A DNA stretch of 64,000 nucleotides from Sphingobacteriales bacterium (lineage in GTDB: Bacteria > Bacteroidota > Bacteroidia > Chitinophagales > JADIYW01), in NCBI GenBank assembly GCA_016719635.1, contig JADJYT010000001.1, positions 862,057 through 926,056 of the forward strand, given 5' to 3'. This document shows positions 27,737 to 37,474 of this stretch, piece after piece; the stretch's first letter is position 1; each line of letters opens with the position of its first letter. A program made the translations under genes and the position numbers. The notes beneath the pieces were generated by a model. The model was given only the letters and a program-made list of their open reading frames with translations, made no database searches and was not told the DNA's origin.

Positions 27737-28849
27737 CTAACGGACGAGTTTAAATACCTTGCCCGGCAAGGCGGCAATCACACCCTTCATTTCCAGCTGC
27801 AGCAATACCCCTGAAATGGTGCTTTGCGGCAATTGAATTTTCAGAAAAATGGTATCAATAGGGGATTTCTCCGTTTGCAACAGAAAATCAAAAATCATCT
27901 TTTCCTGTTCATTTAATTCCGTAAACAAAGACTGCTGAACCGGCTGTTTGGTGCCGGCATCTTTTGATAAATCCCAATTCATGCATTCAATGATATCTGC
28001 AGAACCTGTTACCAGATTCGCCTTATGATTCTTTATTAACCGGAGACATCCCTGAGAATATTTATCAGAAATTTTACCGGGAAATGCAAAAACATCCCTG
28101 TTGTAGGAATTCGCAATCTCAGCAGTGATTAGTGCTCCGCCTGATTCCGCCGACTCTATCACGACAGTGGCATCCGTCATACCGGCTACTATCCTGTTTC
28201 TGCTCGGAAAATTTTGCTTGTCCGGAACCGTTTCGCTTAGAAAATCCGAAACGAGTGCGCCGTTCTCCTGCAGTTTATCCGCTATTGATTTATGCTGTGC
28301 CGGATAAATCCGGTCCAATCCATGAGCCAGCACAGCAATATTCTGCATACCATATTTTAAAGCGGACTTGTGCGCACAGATATCTATTCCAAAGGCTAAC
28401 CCGCTAACAAGACTGACATTAAAGGAAGACAAATCGCTTACCAACTGCTCCGTAATTTCTTTTCCATATTCGGTGGCATGGCGCGTGCCTACGATATTGA
28501 CAATCCGCTCTTTATTAAAATCATAATTCCCTTTACTGAAAATATACAAAGGTGCATCCGGACAATTGAGCAAGCGTTTAGGATATCTTTTGTCGTAATA
28601 AAAGTGCACGTCGATTTTATTCCGCTCCAGGAATTTCAATTCCTTTTCTGCCCGTTTTAAAACGTCAAAAGTATCTTTAAAAGACTCCGACAGCTTTTTA
28701 CCAATTCCGTGTATCTTCTGCAGTTTAACGGGAGGAAGTGTAAACAGTTTTTCCGCACTTCCTGCGTAGCTAATAAGTGTTTTCGCATTGGAATCCCCGA
28801 CTCCTTTCATCAGGCTCAATGCAATTCCATAAAACGTGTCATTATTCAT
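27737..28849 (-). CDS. dprA: DNA-processing protein DprA
   Basis: 370 aa cytoplasmic protein that loads RecA on incoming single-stranded DNA in natural transformation. The N-terminal helix-hairpin region (SLMKGVGDSNAKTLI...VKLQKIHGIGKK) precedes the Rossmann core with VNIVGTRHATEYG, SGLAFGIDICAHKSAL and the ISEF-like FPSRNRIVAGMT block. A C-terminal winged-helix-like domain follows (about 310-370). The start at 28849 (MNNDTFYGIAL) is preferred; a longer frame to 28930 adds poor sequence. Whether the organism is competent cannot be told. Confidence 0.93.
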   Translation of the reverse strand: MNNDTFYGIALSLMKGVGDSNAKTLISYAGSAEKLFTLPPVKLQKIHGIGKKLSESFKDTFDVLKRAEKELKFLERNKIDVHFYYDKRYPKRLLNCPDAPLYIFSKGNYDFNKERIVNIVGTRHATEYGKEITEQLVSDLSSFNVSLVSGLAFGIDICAHKSALKYGMQNIAVLAHGLDRIYPAQHKSIADKLQENGALVSDFLSETVPDKQNFPSRNRIVAGMTDATVVIESAESGGALITAEIANSYNRDVFAFPGKISDKYSQGCLRLIKNHKANLVTGSADIIECMNWDLSKDAGTKQPVQQSLFTELNEQEKMIFDFLLQTEKSPIDTIFLKIQLPQSTISGVLLQLEMKGVIAALPGKVFKLVR

Positions 28850-28957
28850 TCCGTTATAAACTATTGCTGTAATTTTAATAATTTCAATTTGTTTCTCACT
28901 ATTGAGAGACACAAAGCATACAAATTCCATAAAATTAGTTAGAAATAATTTCTACCA

Positions 28958-30571
28958 TCAGAAATCGGTGTATCGGTTGAAGAGGTTCGTTCGAACGCTG
29001 ATACCGAAAAACAGGTTAGTTTTCTTAAACAGTTCATTTTTCTGATACCGGAAATTTACAAAAGCTTCCGCAGCCAGATTGATTTTAGGATTCAGCAGAT
29101 ATCCGCCTCTAACCTCCACATTAATCAGTCTTGTTTTTAAACCCTGTAAAAAGTAGTTTCCGTATGCCTTATTCAAATCCGGCCCTATCAGGTAGTCGGA
29201 AACAAAGATATTGCTGCCATTGTGCTCCAGGCTGTTGTCTAACCCCTGCTCCACATATTGAAATTTGGCGGATGCCGTCCAATGGTTCTTCCAGAAATTA
29301 ATTATGGTAACGGACTCTAAAAAATTAGCCCCTAACGGATGCGTCAATGACTGATTGTAATTGGTATAACTCTGCTCCGGCGCTTTATGCGCATACACAA
29401 ACGGGCGCACCACATTAAACTCCGTCTGAAAATCGAGGTGTTTCACTTTAAAGATATCAAAAGTCTTATAGCCGAATTGTGCAGCTACTTTAGTCCGGTA
29501 AAAACCGGGACCTTTCCACGTTGCACCGATATCCAAATCGTCCAGCATGATCTGGGTATAAACGATATGCTTTGGAGTTGCCCTGAATTTCATTCCGATA
29601 CCCAGCACGACATTATCCGGGGAACCCAAGGCAAACTCTACAGGACGGATAAAGGAAACCGGAATCAGATAGCTGAATTCAATTCCCCTTATTCTGTTGG
29701 AATCGGCATGAAACCAGGTAACACCTTCAAAAAAGGTGAACTGCATCCACTTTGCCACATCCACACTGAACAAATGATAGGTGCCGTATTTTGTTCTGAA
29801 TTTGGTGGGATCTGATTCAATGTTGCTGCCGTTAATCGGCCCATATCTCATGACATTATACAGACAGGTATATTTTATCCTCCAGAAATTTGTCGTTAAT
29901 TTGAGATACGGACTATTGGAAGCATTGTCACTCAGAAATAAAGACCTATAACCTTCCCCCCAAAACTGCTTGTCATTTCCCAGTTGAATATTGAAATATT
30001 TATTCGGAGAATAAGACACATATCCGGAAAACAGATGGGAACTGATCCGGCTTCCATTAAAAGTTGCCTTTCGGTAACCCGGCAGCACACCGTACTGTGC
30101 GGCATAATCGCTGACCTGCTGAAGGTAATCCTCGGTAACCCCCTGATATGTAAATGACAGAGAGACCTTTTTGGTGATATTGGCATCCAATCGAACTCCA
30201 TATCCCACCGTATAACGCATTTTTTTTGAATTGATATCATAGCCAAACTCCGCATCAATGATTGGGTTGATGGCTATATAATAGTTCTTTTGTTTAAAGG
30301 ATGCTGACAACAAATCGCCTTTAAAGATGCCGAACCGGAAACCTGATTTGCTGGAATCCGTATCAAAACCTAATTCCTGTAACGCCGAATCACCGATAGC
30401 TGTCTGCAATTCAGCCATATTATACGGTTTTGCTCCTGTAATAAAATGAGAAGACATCGGAATATACCTTTCTGCTCGGTTTTGAAGCTCATAATTCAGC
30501 GGATAGTTGAGTTGTTGAGCAATTGCAGAGAAGGCAAATGAAGACAGTAAAATGAAGATTGTTCTTTTCAT
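28958..30571 (-). CDS. Outer-membrane beta-barrel protein, Wzi/RemB-like
   Basis: 537 aa with a signal peptide (MKRTIFILLSSFAFSAIAQQ, cleavage near residue 18) and repeated amphipathic beta strands to a C-terminal aromatic. The block QLGNDKQFWGEGYRSLFLSD, then NSPYLKLTTNFWRIKYT, resembles capsule-assembly Wzi proteins and the gliding-motility protein RemB of Flavobacteria. Probable role: display or attachment of surface polysaccharide at the outer membrane, consistent with the glycan locus at 6.6-21.5 kb. It lies upstream of dprA on the same strand, 108 bases away. Confidence 0.8.
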   Translation of the reverse strand: MKRTIFILLSSFAFSAIAQQLNYPLNYELQNRAERYIPMSSHFITGAKPYNMAELQTAIGDSALQELGFDTDSSKSGFRFGIFKGDLLSASFKQKNYYIAINPIIDAEFGYDINSKKMRYTVGYGVRLDANITKKVSLSFTYQGVTEDYLQQVSDYAAQYGVLPGYRKATFNGSRISSHLFSGYVSYSPNKYFNIQLGNDKQFWGEGYRSLFLSDNASNSPYLKLTTNFWRIKYTCLYNVMRYGPINGSNIESDPTKFRTKYGTYHLFSVDVAKWMQFTFFEGVTWFHADSNRIRGIEFSYLIPVSFIRPVEFALGSPDNVVLGIGMKFRATPKHIVYTQIMLDDLDIGATWKGPGFYRTKVAAQFGYKTFDIFKVKHLDFQTEFNVVRPFVYAHKAPEQSYTNYNQSLTHPLGANFLESVTIINFWKNHWTASAKFQYVEQGLDNSLEHNGSNIFVSDYLIGPDLNKAYGNYFLQGLKTRLINVEVRGGYLLNPKINLAAEAFVNFRYQKNELFKKTNLFFGISVRTNLFNRYTDF

Positions 30572-30681
30572 CCGTTACAGGTTGCTAAAATAAATGTTTA
30601 AACTTTAATAAAACAGATTAAAGCAAAAAAGTTACAACCAAACATTAAATTCGGCCAATTATTGCAACCGACGACAGATTT

Positions 30682-31140
30682 ATGCCATCCATCAAGAAAA
30701 TTAACAGATACATTAATCTATATCCACCTTACCTGGGAGCCGGAATCTCTTTAAAATCCTTCAACGATGATTGTACTAAATTTATAGTGCAGCTAAAAAA
30801 GAAGTGGTACAACAACAATGCAGTCGGCACCCACTTCGGCGGTTCGCTTTACAGCATGTGCGATCCGTTTTATATGTTTATCCTGATGGAAAACCTGGGT
30901 AAAGACTATATTGTCTGGGATAAGGCGGCCGCCATCCAATTCAAAAAACCAGGAGTCGGAACGGTCACGGCAATTTTTGAAATACCAAAAGAAGAAATCA
31001 GCAGAATCAAGGCTGAAGTGGATGAAAAGGGCAAAGGTGACTTTACCTTTTATACACAAATCCTGAATGAGCAACAGGTGGTGGTAGCCGAAGTGGAGAA
31101 AGTTATCTATGTCAGAAAAAAATCACTCCAGAAGAAATAA
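30682..31140 (+). CDS. DUF4442 hotdog-fold thioesterase-like protein
   Basis: 152 aa, single hotdog domain. AVGTHFGGSLYSMCDPFYMFIL forms the long central helix region, then KPGVGTVTAIFEIP and a final VVAEVEKVIYVRKK strand. DUF4442 proteins resemble PaaI-type acyl-CoA thioesterases; the substrate is unknown. No signal peptide, so cytoplasmic. It starts in the 110-base divergent space with the Wzi/RemB-like gene and is convergent with the DUF2147 gene. Confidence 0.85.
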   Translation: MPSIKKINRYINLYPPYLGAGISLKSFNDDCTKFIVQLKKKWYNNNAVGTHFGGSLYSMCDPFYMFILMENLGKDYIVWDKAAAIQFKKPGVGTVTAIFEIPKEEISRIKAEVDEKGKGDFTFYTQILNEQQVVVAEVEKVIYVRKKSLQKK

Positions 31141-31156
31141 CCTGCTCTTAGGTCTT

Positions 31157-31600
31157 TTATTTGACTTTTGTCCAGGTATCTGATTTTCCAATAAACTTAA
31201 GTTTACAGACATACCCGCGCAGGTGCAGGGTACCATCCGGATTGAGCTTCATCTTTCCGCAGTACACCGTTCCTTTCTTGTATACATTCCCATCCACAAA
31301 CTCTCCTGAAACCTGATTCCATTTGAAATTGTAGACCGTTTTCAGTCCCATCACAGGCATGTTTCTTTTTGCCGGATCGTCGTTATCCACATCGGTCCTG
31401 GGTTTGCCCTTTTTGTCAAACGGCTCTTTCATCCAGACCACCCTGCCTTCTATCTCCCCGGAAGGTATCCGTTTCAATTCAATTTTATAATCTTTATCCC
31501 CTACCAGCCAAATCCCGGAAATATCGGGCTCGTTCATTGCCGACGCTGTTAAGATTCCTGCCATCAGCAGGGACATCACCGTTACAAATCTCTTAATCAT
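31157..31600 (-). CDS. DUF2147 family secreted protein
   Basis: 147 aa with a signal peptide (MIKRFVTVMSLLMAGILTASA). The mature part begins PDISGIWLVGDKDYKIELKR, and contains GRVVWMKEPFDKKGKPRTD, MGLKTVYNFKW and LRGYVCKLKFIGKSDTW, the lipocalin-like beta layout of DUF2147. These proteins are periplasmic or exported; function unknown. The start at 31600 is chosen because it gives the signal peptide; the frame is open further upstream. tadA is 99 bases upstream on the same strand. Confidence 0.88.
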   Translation of the reverse strand: MIKRFVTVMSLLMAGILTASAMNEPDISGIWLVGDKDYKIELKRIPSGEIEGRVVWMKEPFDKKGKPRTDVDNDDPAKRNMPVMGLKTVYNFKWNQVSGEFVDGNVYKKGTVYCGKMKLNPDGTLHLRGYVCKLKFIGKSDTWTKVK

Positions 31601-31699
31601 ACTGTTTCTGTTTTTAATTAATACCTGTGGAAAGAACAACAGGATGTATCTTTCAATTACCATGCCATTCCTGAAAATAAAATTAAGAAAAATCCATTT

Positions 31700-32125
31700 T
31701 CAGAATAACCGTTTCTTTTTAAAAAAATCCTTTATCATTTTGGAAGCTTCCTGCTCCAGCAGACCGGATTGAGTTTCGAATAAATCAGAAGCCGACTTCC
31801 TGCCGGAAGTATCCGTGGCAGCATAAACGACTTTGGCAATTTGCGCCTCCCGGATAGCACCGGTACACATCATACAGGGTTCTAATGTAACGTAAAGTGT
31901 ACATTTGTCCAAATATTTACTGCCCAAATAATTACAGGCAGCTGTAATTGCCAGCACTTCCGCGTGGGCCGTCGGGTCATTCAGCTTCTCCACCTGATTA
32001 TAGCCTTTCCCTATAATCCTATTCTCACAGGTGACTACCGCACCAACCGGCACCTCCTCTTCATCAAAAGCCATTTTCGCCAGTTTTAAGGCTTCCTGCA
32101 TGAAAAAAGTATCCGGATCGAACAT
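31700..32125 (-). CDS. tadA: tRNA adenosine(34) deaminase TadA
   Basis: 141 aa zinc deaminase converting A34 of tRNA-Arg(ACG) to inosine. Zinc/catalytic residues are visible as HAEV (His 54, Glu 56) and PCMMC (Cys 84, Cys 87), with the CDA-fold CENRIIGKGYN strand before them. The guanine-deaminase family is close, but the length and the sequence TLEPCMMCTGAIREAQI fit TadA. It is divergent from the TolC-type gene. Confidence 0.88.
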   Translation of the reverse strand: MFDPDTFFMQEALKLAKMAFDEEEVPVGAVVTCENRIIGKGYNQVEKLNDPTAHAEVLAITAACNYLGSKYLDKCTLYVTLEPCMMCTGAIREAQIAKVVYAATDTSGRKSASDLFETQSGLLEQEASKMIKDFFKKKRLF

Positions 32126-32149
32126 ACTTTAAGACTGTTTTAATCTACG

Positions 32150-32157
32150 TAAGTTTG
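32150..32157 (+). promoter_or_regulatory. -7 promoter box for the efflux genes
   Basis: TAAGTTTG matches TAnnTTTG, 94 bases upstream of the ATG at 32251. A CTTT near 32127 sits at about the right distance for a weak -33 element. Confidence 0.45.
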
Positions 32158-32250
32158 AAGATATCACTTTTAGCCGTACTTTTACATGAAAATTTGGATG
32201 TAATAATTTTACATAAATTACTACCTATTGTAAGGCAAACAAACCACCTG

Positions 32251-33678
32251 ATGAAATTCCAGTTAAAGCTATCTTTCGCACTCATTCTTTTTTCTTTTCC
32301 CATATCCACACAGGCACAGGAAGTCTGGGACTGGGAAAAATGTATCGGTTATGCGCTGCAGAATAATATCCAGCTAAAGCAATCTGACCTCAACATTCAA
32401 TTAGGGGAAAGTACGCTGAAACTGCAAAAACTCAACTACTCCCCAAACATCAACGCCAGCACCAATTACAACCTGCGGATTGGAAATAACTTTAACTTTT
32501 TCACCAGTGCCTACACGAAAGAAATGGTACATTATCAGGATTACGGATTGAATATCAGCCAGCCCATTTTTGACGGATTGATTACCCCGAACAACATTAA
32601 AAAAAGCAGACTTGACCTGCAGGCACTGCAACTGGATAAGGAAAATTTACAGGATAACATACAACTGCAGATATTAACGGCTTTTCTCAATATCATGAAT
32701 GCAAATGAACAGCTGCAGCAGGCCATCAGGCAGCAACAAAACACGAAGGAACAATACGATCGCACCCAAACATTGATTAAAGCCGGTGCCGCCGCAGAAA
32801 ATGCATTACTGGATATCGATGCGCAGCTGACAACGGAAGAATTATCCATTGCACAAATCAAGAATCAACAGGACCTGGCTTACCTTACCTTAAGGACAAT
32901 CCTACAACTGGACATCAAAAAAGAAATTACAGTTAAAACACCCGAACTTCCTGAAAATATTGGAATTTCACCTTTGGAGAATGTCGAAACCATTTATACG
33001 GATGCATTAATCTTGCGTCCGGAAATCAAAAGCAGCCGCCTCAAGATAGAAAGTGCCAAAAAAGCGATTGCCGCCGCTAAAGGCAATTATTATCCCAAAC
33101 TGGATTTTGTTGCCAATACCTCTACGTTCTTTTCGAGCCAAAGTAAACTATACAATCAGGTACTGACGGGTAATACCACCGCCATAGGATTTGTAGAAGG
33201 GACACTGCAAAGAGTACTGATACCTGAAACAGCCACCGAAACCAATAAGAATCCATATACCAAGCAGCTGAACCAGAATCTCAGTTATGCCTTTGGTTTA
33301 TCGCTTACAGTTCCCATCTTTAATAAATATCAGGTGCAAACCGCCGTTAAACAATCCAGACTGCAGTATGACAACAGCCTCCTGACGGGGAAACAGGCGG
33401 AGCTGGATTTATTAAACACGATACAGCAGGCTTATTTAAAGGCTCAGGCATCCATCGAAAATTACAAGGCGGCGGAAAAAAACCTGACGACTTCCAGGAA
33501 ATCCTATGATTACGCCGTAGAGCGGCTGAATGCCGGAAGTATCGATCAGCTGTCCGTCAACCTGGCAAAAACAAACCTGGCCATTGCCGAATCCAGGTTG
33601 ACACAAGCCAAATACGAATACCTTTTTAACACCAAAGTCCTGGATTTCTACCAAGGCAAAAAAATCATCTTAGAATAA
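32251..33678 (+). CDS. TolC-family outer membrane efflux protein
   Basis: 475 aa. Signal peptide MKFQLKLSFALILFSFPISTQA, then EVWDWEKCIGYALQNNIQLKQ, the standard start of the first OEP repeat. Two OEP halves of long helices with coiled-coil character are seen, the second beginning near TIYTDALILRPEIKSSRLK. The start at 32251 is chosen for the signal peptide. The trimer would form the outer-membrane exit duct of a tripartite exporter. The adaptor gene follows after 11 bases, but no pump gene follows. Confidence 0.93.
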   Translation: MKFQLKLSFALILFSFPISTQAQEVWDWEKCIGYALQNNIQLKQSDLNIQLGESTLKLQKLNYSPNINASTNYNLRIGNNFNFFTSAYTKEMVHYQDYGLNISQPIFDGLITPNNIKKSRLDLQALQLDKENLQDNIQLQILTAFLNIMNANEQLQQAIRQQQNTKEQYDRTQTLIKAGAAAENALLDIDAQLTTEELSIAQIKNQQDLAYLTLRTILQLDIKKEITVKTPELPENIGISPLENVETIYTDALILRPEIKSSRLKIESAKKAIAAAKGNYYPKLDFVANTSTFFSSQSKLYNQVLTGNTTAIGFVEGTLQRVLIPETATETNKNPYTKQLNQNLSYAFGLSLTVPIFNKYQVQTAVKQSRLQYDNSLLTGKQAELDLLNTIQQAYLKAQASIENYKAAEKNLTTSRKSYDYAVERLNAGSIDQLSVNLAKTNLAIAESRLTQAKYEYLFNTKVLDFYQGKKIILE

Positions 33679-33689
33679 ATACGACCAGC

Positions 33690-35003
33690 ATGAAGAATAA
33701 CAGATTACTTTATATACTCGGAATCATTACAGTCGTCGCCATTATTGTTGCCATCATCGTTGGTAAGAAGAAGAAAGACAGCGCCGCAAAGGAGGTGGAA
33801 ATACAGACTGTTTCCAAACGGGATATCATCCAGACCGTTACGGCGAGCGGAAAAATATACCCGGAAGAAGAGGTAAAGATAAGCTCCGATGTATCGGGTG
33901 AAATTATTGAATTGACGGTAAAAGAAGGAGATGTTGTCAAAAAGGGACAACTTTTAGCGCGAATAAAACCGGAAAGCTACCAGGCGAATGTGGAGCAGAG
34001 CGAAGCACAGCTGGATAATACGAAAGCGCAGCTTTCCACCGCTAAATCCAGGATATCCCAGGCAGAAGCGCAATATCTGCAGGCACAGCAGGCATTCGTC
34101 CGGAGTGAAGAATTGTACAGCAAGAAAATCATTTCAAAAGCAGATTATGAAACCGCACAAACGGCAGTTAAAACGGCAAAAGCAGATGTGGATGCCGCCA
34201 AACACTCAGCAGATGCGGCAGCATTTACCATAAAGGCCACACAGGCCATGATCAAAGAAGCTAAAATCAATTTAAACAAGACAACGATATATGCTCCAAT
34301 GGACGGCATCGTTTCTTTGCTGAATGTAAAGAAGGGAGAAAAAGTCGTTGGAACATTACAGATGAGCGGCACCGAAATGATGCGCATTGCCGACTTCGAT
34401 AATATGGAAGTGCGGGTAGATGTCAGCGAAGGGGAGATTACAAAAGTTAAACTGGGCGATACCGCCTCCATTGAAGTGGATGCTTACCTGGACAGAAAAT
34501 TCGAAGGAATCGTGACACAGGTATCAAACACATCAAAAGGCGCCTCCAATCTGTTAACGAGTTCGGATCAGTCTACTAATTTCATCGTAAAGATCAGGAT
34601 ACTCGAATCCAGCTATCAGGATCTGCTGGCGGACAACCCCAAACCCTTTCTGCCGGGCATGTCGGCTACCGTTGACATTAAAACCAAAAAGAAATTTGGT
34701 GTACTGGCTGTTCCCATTCAGTCGGTTACAACGAAGGATTCTGTCTATGACGGCATTAATCACACCAAAGAAATCATCTACGCCAACAACAATGGCGTTG
34801 CCAGGGTATTGGAAGTAAAAACAGGTATTCAGGATGACAGCTATATCGAAGTCATGAATGGATTAAACGGTAATGAAAAAATCATTACCGGGCCTTATAA
34901 TACTATCTCCAAAGAGTTGAAAGCCGGTGATGCTGTGAAAGAGATGGATGCAGCTACGCTGAAAAAGAATTCAGCTAAAAAGGAGGAGAAAGAAGAAAAA
35001 TAA
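33690..35003 (+). CDS. Periplasmic adaptor subunit of a tripartite efflux system (HlyD/MacA-like)
   Basis: 437 aa. N-terminal TM anchor (LLYILGIITVVAIIVAIIVG), a biotinyl-lipoyl half (VSGEIIELTVKEGDVVKKGQLLARI), a long coiled-coil hairpin (about 95-190, Gln/Ala-rich), then the second lipoyl half (TTIYAPMDGIVSLLNVKKGEK) and beta-barrel domain. This is the MacA-like order and usually works with an ABC transporter. A Lys/Glu-rich tail ends the protein. Convergent with rnc after 6 bases, so the transporter must be encoded elsewhere. Confidence 0.92.
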   Translation: MKNNRLLYILGIITVVAIIVAIIVGKKKKDSAAKEVEIQTVSKRDIIQTVTASGKIYPEEEVKISSDVSGEIIELTVKEGDVVKKGQLLARIKPESYQANVEQSEAQLDNTKAQLSTAKSRISQAEAQYLQAQQAFVRSEELYSKKIISKADYETAQTAVKTAKADVDAAKHSADAAAFTIKATQAMIKEAKINLNKTTIYAPMDGIVSLLNVKKGEKVVGTLQMSGTEMMRIADFDNMEVRVDVSEGEITKVKLGDTASIEVDAYLDRKFEGIVTQVSNTSKGASNLLTSSDQSTNFIVKIRILESSYQDLLADNPKPFLPGMSATVDIKTKKKFGVLAVPIQSVTTKDSVYDGINHTKEIIYANNNGVARVLEVKTGIQDDSYIEVMNGLNGNEKIITGPYNTISKELKAGDAVKEMDAATLKKNSAKKEEKEEK

Positions 35004-35009
35004 CGGCAA

Positions 35010-35729
35010 TTAGTCTAACTCCAGCATCTTAATGGCATTCAAACAGGCCTGGTGCTCCGCTTCCCTCTTATTTTTGCCGGTGCCGGTTGATTTTGTTTCC
35101 GCATCAATTTTCAATGTCACCATAAATAATCCGTTTTCATCGGGTACGGTGTTGTGTTCAAACGCGATTTGCTTCTTTTTAGACTGTGCCCACTCTATCA
35201 GAAAACTTTTCGGATCATTGATATTTTTGTGAAAATTATCCGCATCAAACCCTTCCACCAGCAGTTTGCCTACCAGAATTTCTGATTCCTGTATACCATA
35301 ATCCAGGTAAAACGCCCCTATTAAAGCTTCAAACGCGTTACCGACAATATCGGGTGCCTGTTCCAGTTGTTTATCCTTTAATTTATGACGCAGTAAGGCA
35401 GGTATGCCAATTTCATTGCCTACCCTGTTCAGGTTCTTTCTGTTGACGATCGAAGCGCGCATCTTTGTCAGTGCTCCTTCGTCCTTATTTTGGGCGTTAA
35501 AATACAAATACTCCGTTATCACAAAATTTATAACGGCATCTCCCAGAAATTCGAGGCGTTCATTCTTTTCATGTATCTTTTTGGTAAAGGAGGAATGCGT
35601 CAGTGCTACTATATAATTCTCCTCCGACTGAGCCGGTTCATATCCTAATTTATCATACAACGCAGGGAAGATAAAAACAGGTTCCTGTTTCCGTTTCCAA
35701 AAAATGAATTTCTTTAAAAAAGCCACCAT
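35010..35729 (-). CDS. rnc: Ribonuclease III
   Basis: 239 aa double-strand-specific endonuclease for rRNA and mRNA processing. The signature ERLEFLGDAVINFVITEYL (about residues 58-76) carries the catalytic acidic residues; the ending FLDYGIQESE region holds the second metal site. A C-terminal dsRNA-binding domain runs from about 165 (DPKSFLIEWAQSKKKQ) to GTGKNKREAEHQACLNA. It has an N-terminal extension rich in basic and aromatic residues. It follows fabF by 1 base and is the last gene of the acpP-fabF-rnc operon. Confidence 0.95.
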   Translation of the reverse strand: MVAFLKKFIFWKRKQEPVFIFPALYDKLGYEPAQSEENYIVALTHSSFTKKIHEKNERLEFLGDAVINFVITEYLYFNAQNKDEGALTKMRASIVNRKNLNRVGNEIGIPALLRHKLKDKQLEQAPDIVGNAFEALIGAFYLDYGIQESEILVGKLLVEGFDADNFHKNINDPKSFLIEWAQSKKKQIAFEHNTVPDENGLFMVTLKIDAETKSTGTGKNKREAEHQACLNAIKMLELD

Positions 35730-35730
35730 A

Positions 35731-36990
35731 TTATTCTGACCATCGTTTAAAGACTACAGAGGCATTATGTCCTCCAAAGCCAAAATTATTAGACATGACG
35801 GCATCCACCTTTTTGTACTGAGCGGCATTAAATGTAAAATTCAGTTTCGCATCAAAAGCCGGGTCATCTGTAAAATGATTGATGGTTGGAGGTACCGCAT
35901 CATGATTTATAGCCAGCACGGAAGCGATGGCTTCAATAATACCTGCCGCACCCATCATATGTCCGGTCATGGATTTGGTGGCACTGATATTTAACCGATA
36001 GGCATGTTCACCGAATACCTGTTGTATGGCTTTCACCTCAGCAATATCACCCAAAGGCGTCGATGTACCGTGCGTGTTGATGTAATCAATATCTTCTTTC
36101 CGGACAGCGGCATCCAGTAATGCATCTGTCATTACATCCGCCACACTTTCTCCTTCCGGGTTCGGTGCAGTGATATGGTACGCATCAGCATTCATGGCGC
36201 CGCCCGCCAATTCCGCATAAATATATGCGTTTCTGTTTCGGGCATGTTCTTCACTTTCCAGCACCATACATCCGGCACCCTCGCCCATCACAAATCCATC
36301 ACGATTCAAATCATACGGCCGGGATGCTGTTGCTGCCTCTTCATTTTTTTCGGAGAGTGCCTTCATCGCGCCGAAGGCGCCGATGGAAACTTCCGTTACG
36401 GAGGCTTCTGAACCGCCGACAATCAGCACATCCGCCTTACCCATCCGAATATAATTCAGGGCATCTATCAAGGCATTTGTAGAACTGGCGCATGCCGCCA
36501 CTACGGAAAAATTCATGCCTTTAAAACCATATTTGATGGAAATGCCGCCCCCAACAATATCGAGCAGGGTACGCGGCACAAAAAACGGACTGAAATAACG
36601 GGGATTCCTGCCGTTTTGGAAATACTGAAATAACTCCTGTTCAAAGGTTTGTATGCCGCCGAATCCGGAAGTGAACAAGACACCCACCCTTTTCTTATTC
36701 AGGCCGGGGCTATCTAAAAGTCCCGCATTTTTTATGGCTTCCTCAGCTGCGATAAATGCATATTGTCCGAATGGATCCAGTTTTTTGAGTTCCTTTTTAT
36801 CGAAAAAGTCTTCCGGGTGGTATTTTTTAATTTCACAGGCAAATTTTGTCCGGAATAATGCGGTATCAAAACGGGTAATTAAATGGCTGCCGCTGGTGCC
36901 TCTTAGTAAATTATTCCAAAACTCAGAAACGGAATTTCCTATAGGTGTAATGGTTCCCAATCCCGTTACCACTACACGCTTATATTCCAT
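35731..36990 (-). CDS. fabF: Beta-ketoacyl-ACP synthase II
   Basis: 419 aa condensing enzyme of fatty acid elongation, using malonyl-ACP. The catalytic triad is complete: Cys 167 in VVAACASSTNA, His 307 in NTHGTSTPLGD and His 344 in KSMTGHMMGAAG. Length is normal for FabF. Transcribed after acpP with a 68-base gap and tightly followed by rnc. The operon order is a conserved Bacteroidota arrangement. Confidence 0.96.
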   Translation of the reverse strand: MEYKRVVVTGLGTITPIGNSVSEFWNNLLRGTSGSHLITRFDTALFRTKFACEIKKYHPEDFFDKKELKKLDPFGQYAFIAAEEAIKNAGLLDSPGLNKKRVGVLFTSGFGGIQTFEQELFQYFQNGRNPRYFSPFFVPRTLLDIVGGGISIKYGFKGMNFSVVAACASSTNALIDALNYIRMGKADVLIVGGSEASVTEVSIGAFGAMKALSEKNEEAATASRPYDLNRDGFVMGEGAGCMVLESEEHARNRNAYIYAELAGGAMNADAYHITAPNPEGESVADVMTDALLDAAVRKEDIDYINTHGTSTPLGDIAEVKAIQQVFGEHAYRLNISATKSMTGHMMGAAGIIEAIASVLAINHDAVPPTINHFTDDPAFDAKLNFTFNAAQYKKVDAVMSNNFGFGGHNASVVFKRWSE

Positions 36991-37058
36991 ACGCTTTGAT
37001 TTAAAGAGAAAAAAGGCAGTATTTGAGTTCTAATCAGAACCAATAAAAAAACTGAAAA

Positions 37059-37292
37059 TTAAACGTTGGCCTCCAGATAGGCGATCGCTTCTCCTACGGT
37101 TTTGATCTTATCGGCCTGCTCATCCGGAATGATAATGTTGAATTCTTTCTCAAACTCCATAATGAGCTCAACAGTTTCTAAAGAATCTGCTTTCAGGTCG
37201 TTTTCAAAACTTGCTTCCGGAGCAACTTCGTTGTCTTCTACACCCAACTTCTCAACGATTATCTTTTTTACGCGTTCTGCTATTGTGGACAT
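37059..37292 (-). CDS. acpP: Acyl carrier protein
   Basis: 77 aa acidic helical protein. The phosphopantetheine attachment site is Ser 37 in DLKADSLETVEL. The start at 37292 (MSTIAERVKK) gives the usual ACP length. It is the first gene of the minus-strand acpP-fabF-rnc operon, with a TAnnTTTG promoter box 28 bases upstream. Confidence 0.97.
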   Translation of the reverse strand: MSTIAERVKKIIVEKLGVEDNEVAPEASFENDLKADSLETVELIMEFEKEFNIIIPDEQADKIKTVGEAIAYLEANV

Positions 37293-37319
37293 ATCCTTGA
37301 ATTTATTAAAATTGATGTG

Positions 37320-37327
37320 CAAAATTA
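37320..37327 (-). promoter_or_regulatory. -7 promoter box for the acpP-fabF-rnc operon
   Basis: The minus strand reads TAATTTTG, an exact TAnnTTTG match, just upstream of acpP. No clear -33 box. Confidence 0.5.
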
Positions 37328-37474
37328 GCCTAAATTTTTATATTCTGTATAAAAGTAGGATAAAATATATTTCCAACTAAGTAATTGAATATCAAACACA
37401 TTACCACTATTCTAAATAATTGTTGAAAAAGCGGCTGATTTTTAATCTGTTCCTTCTGTAAATTGCAGAGCAAA

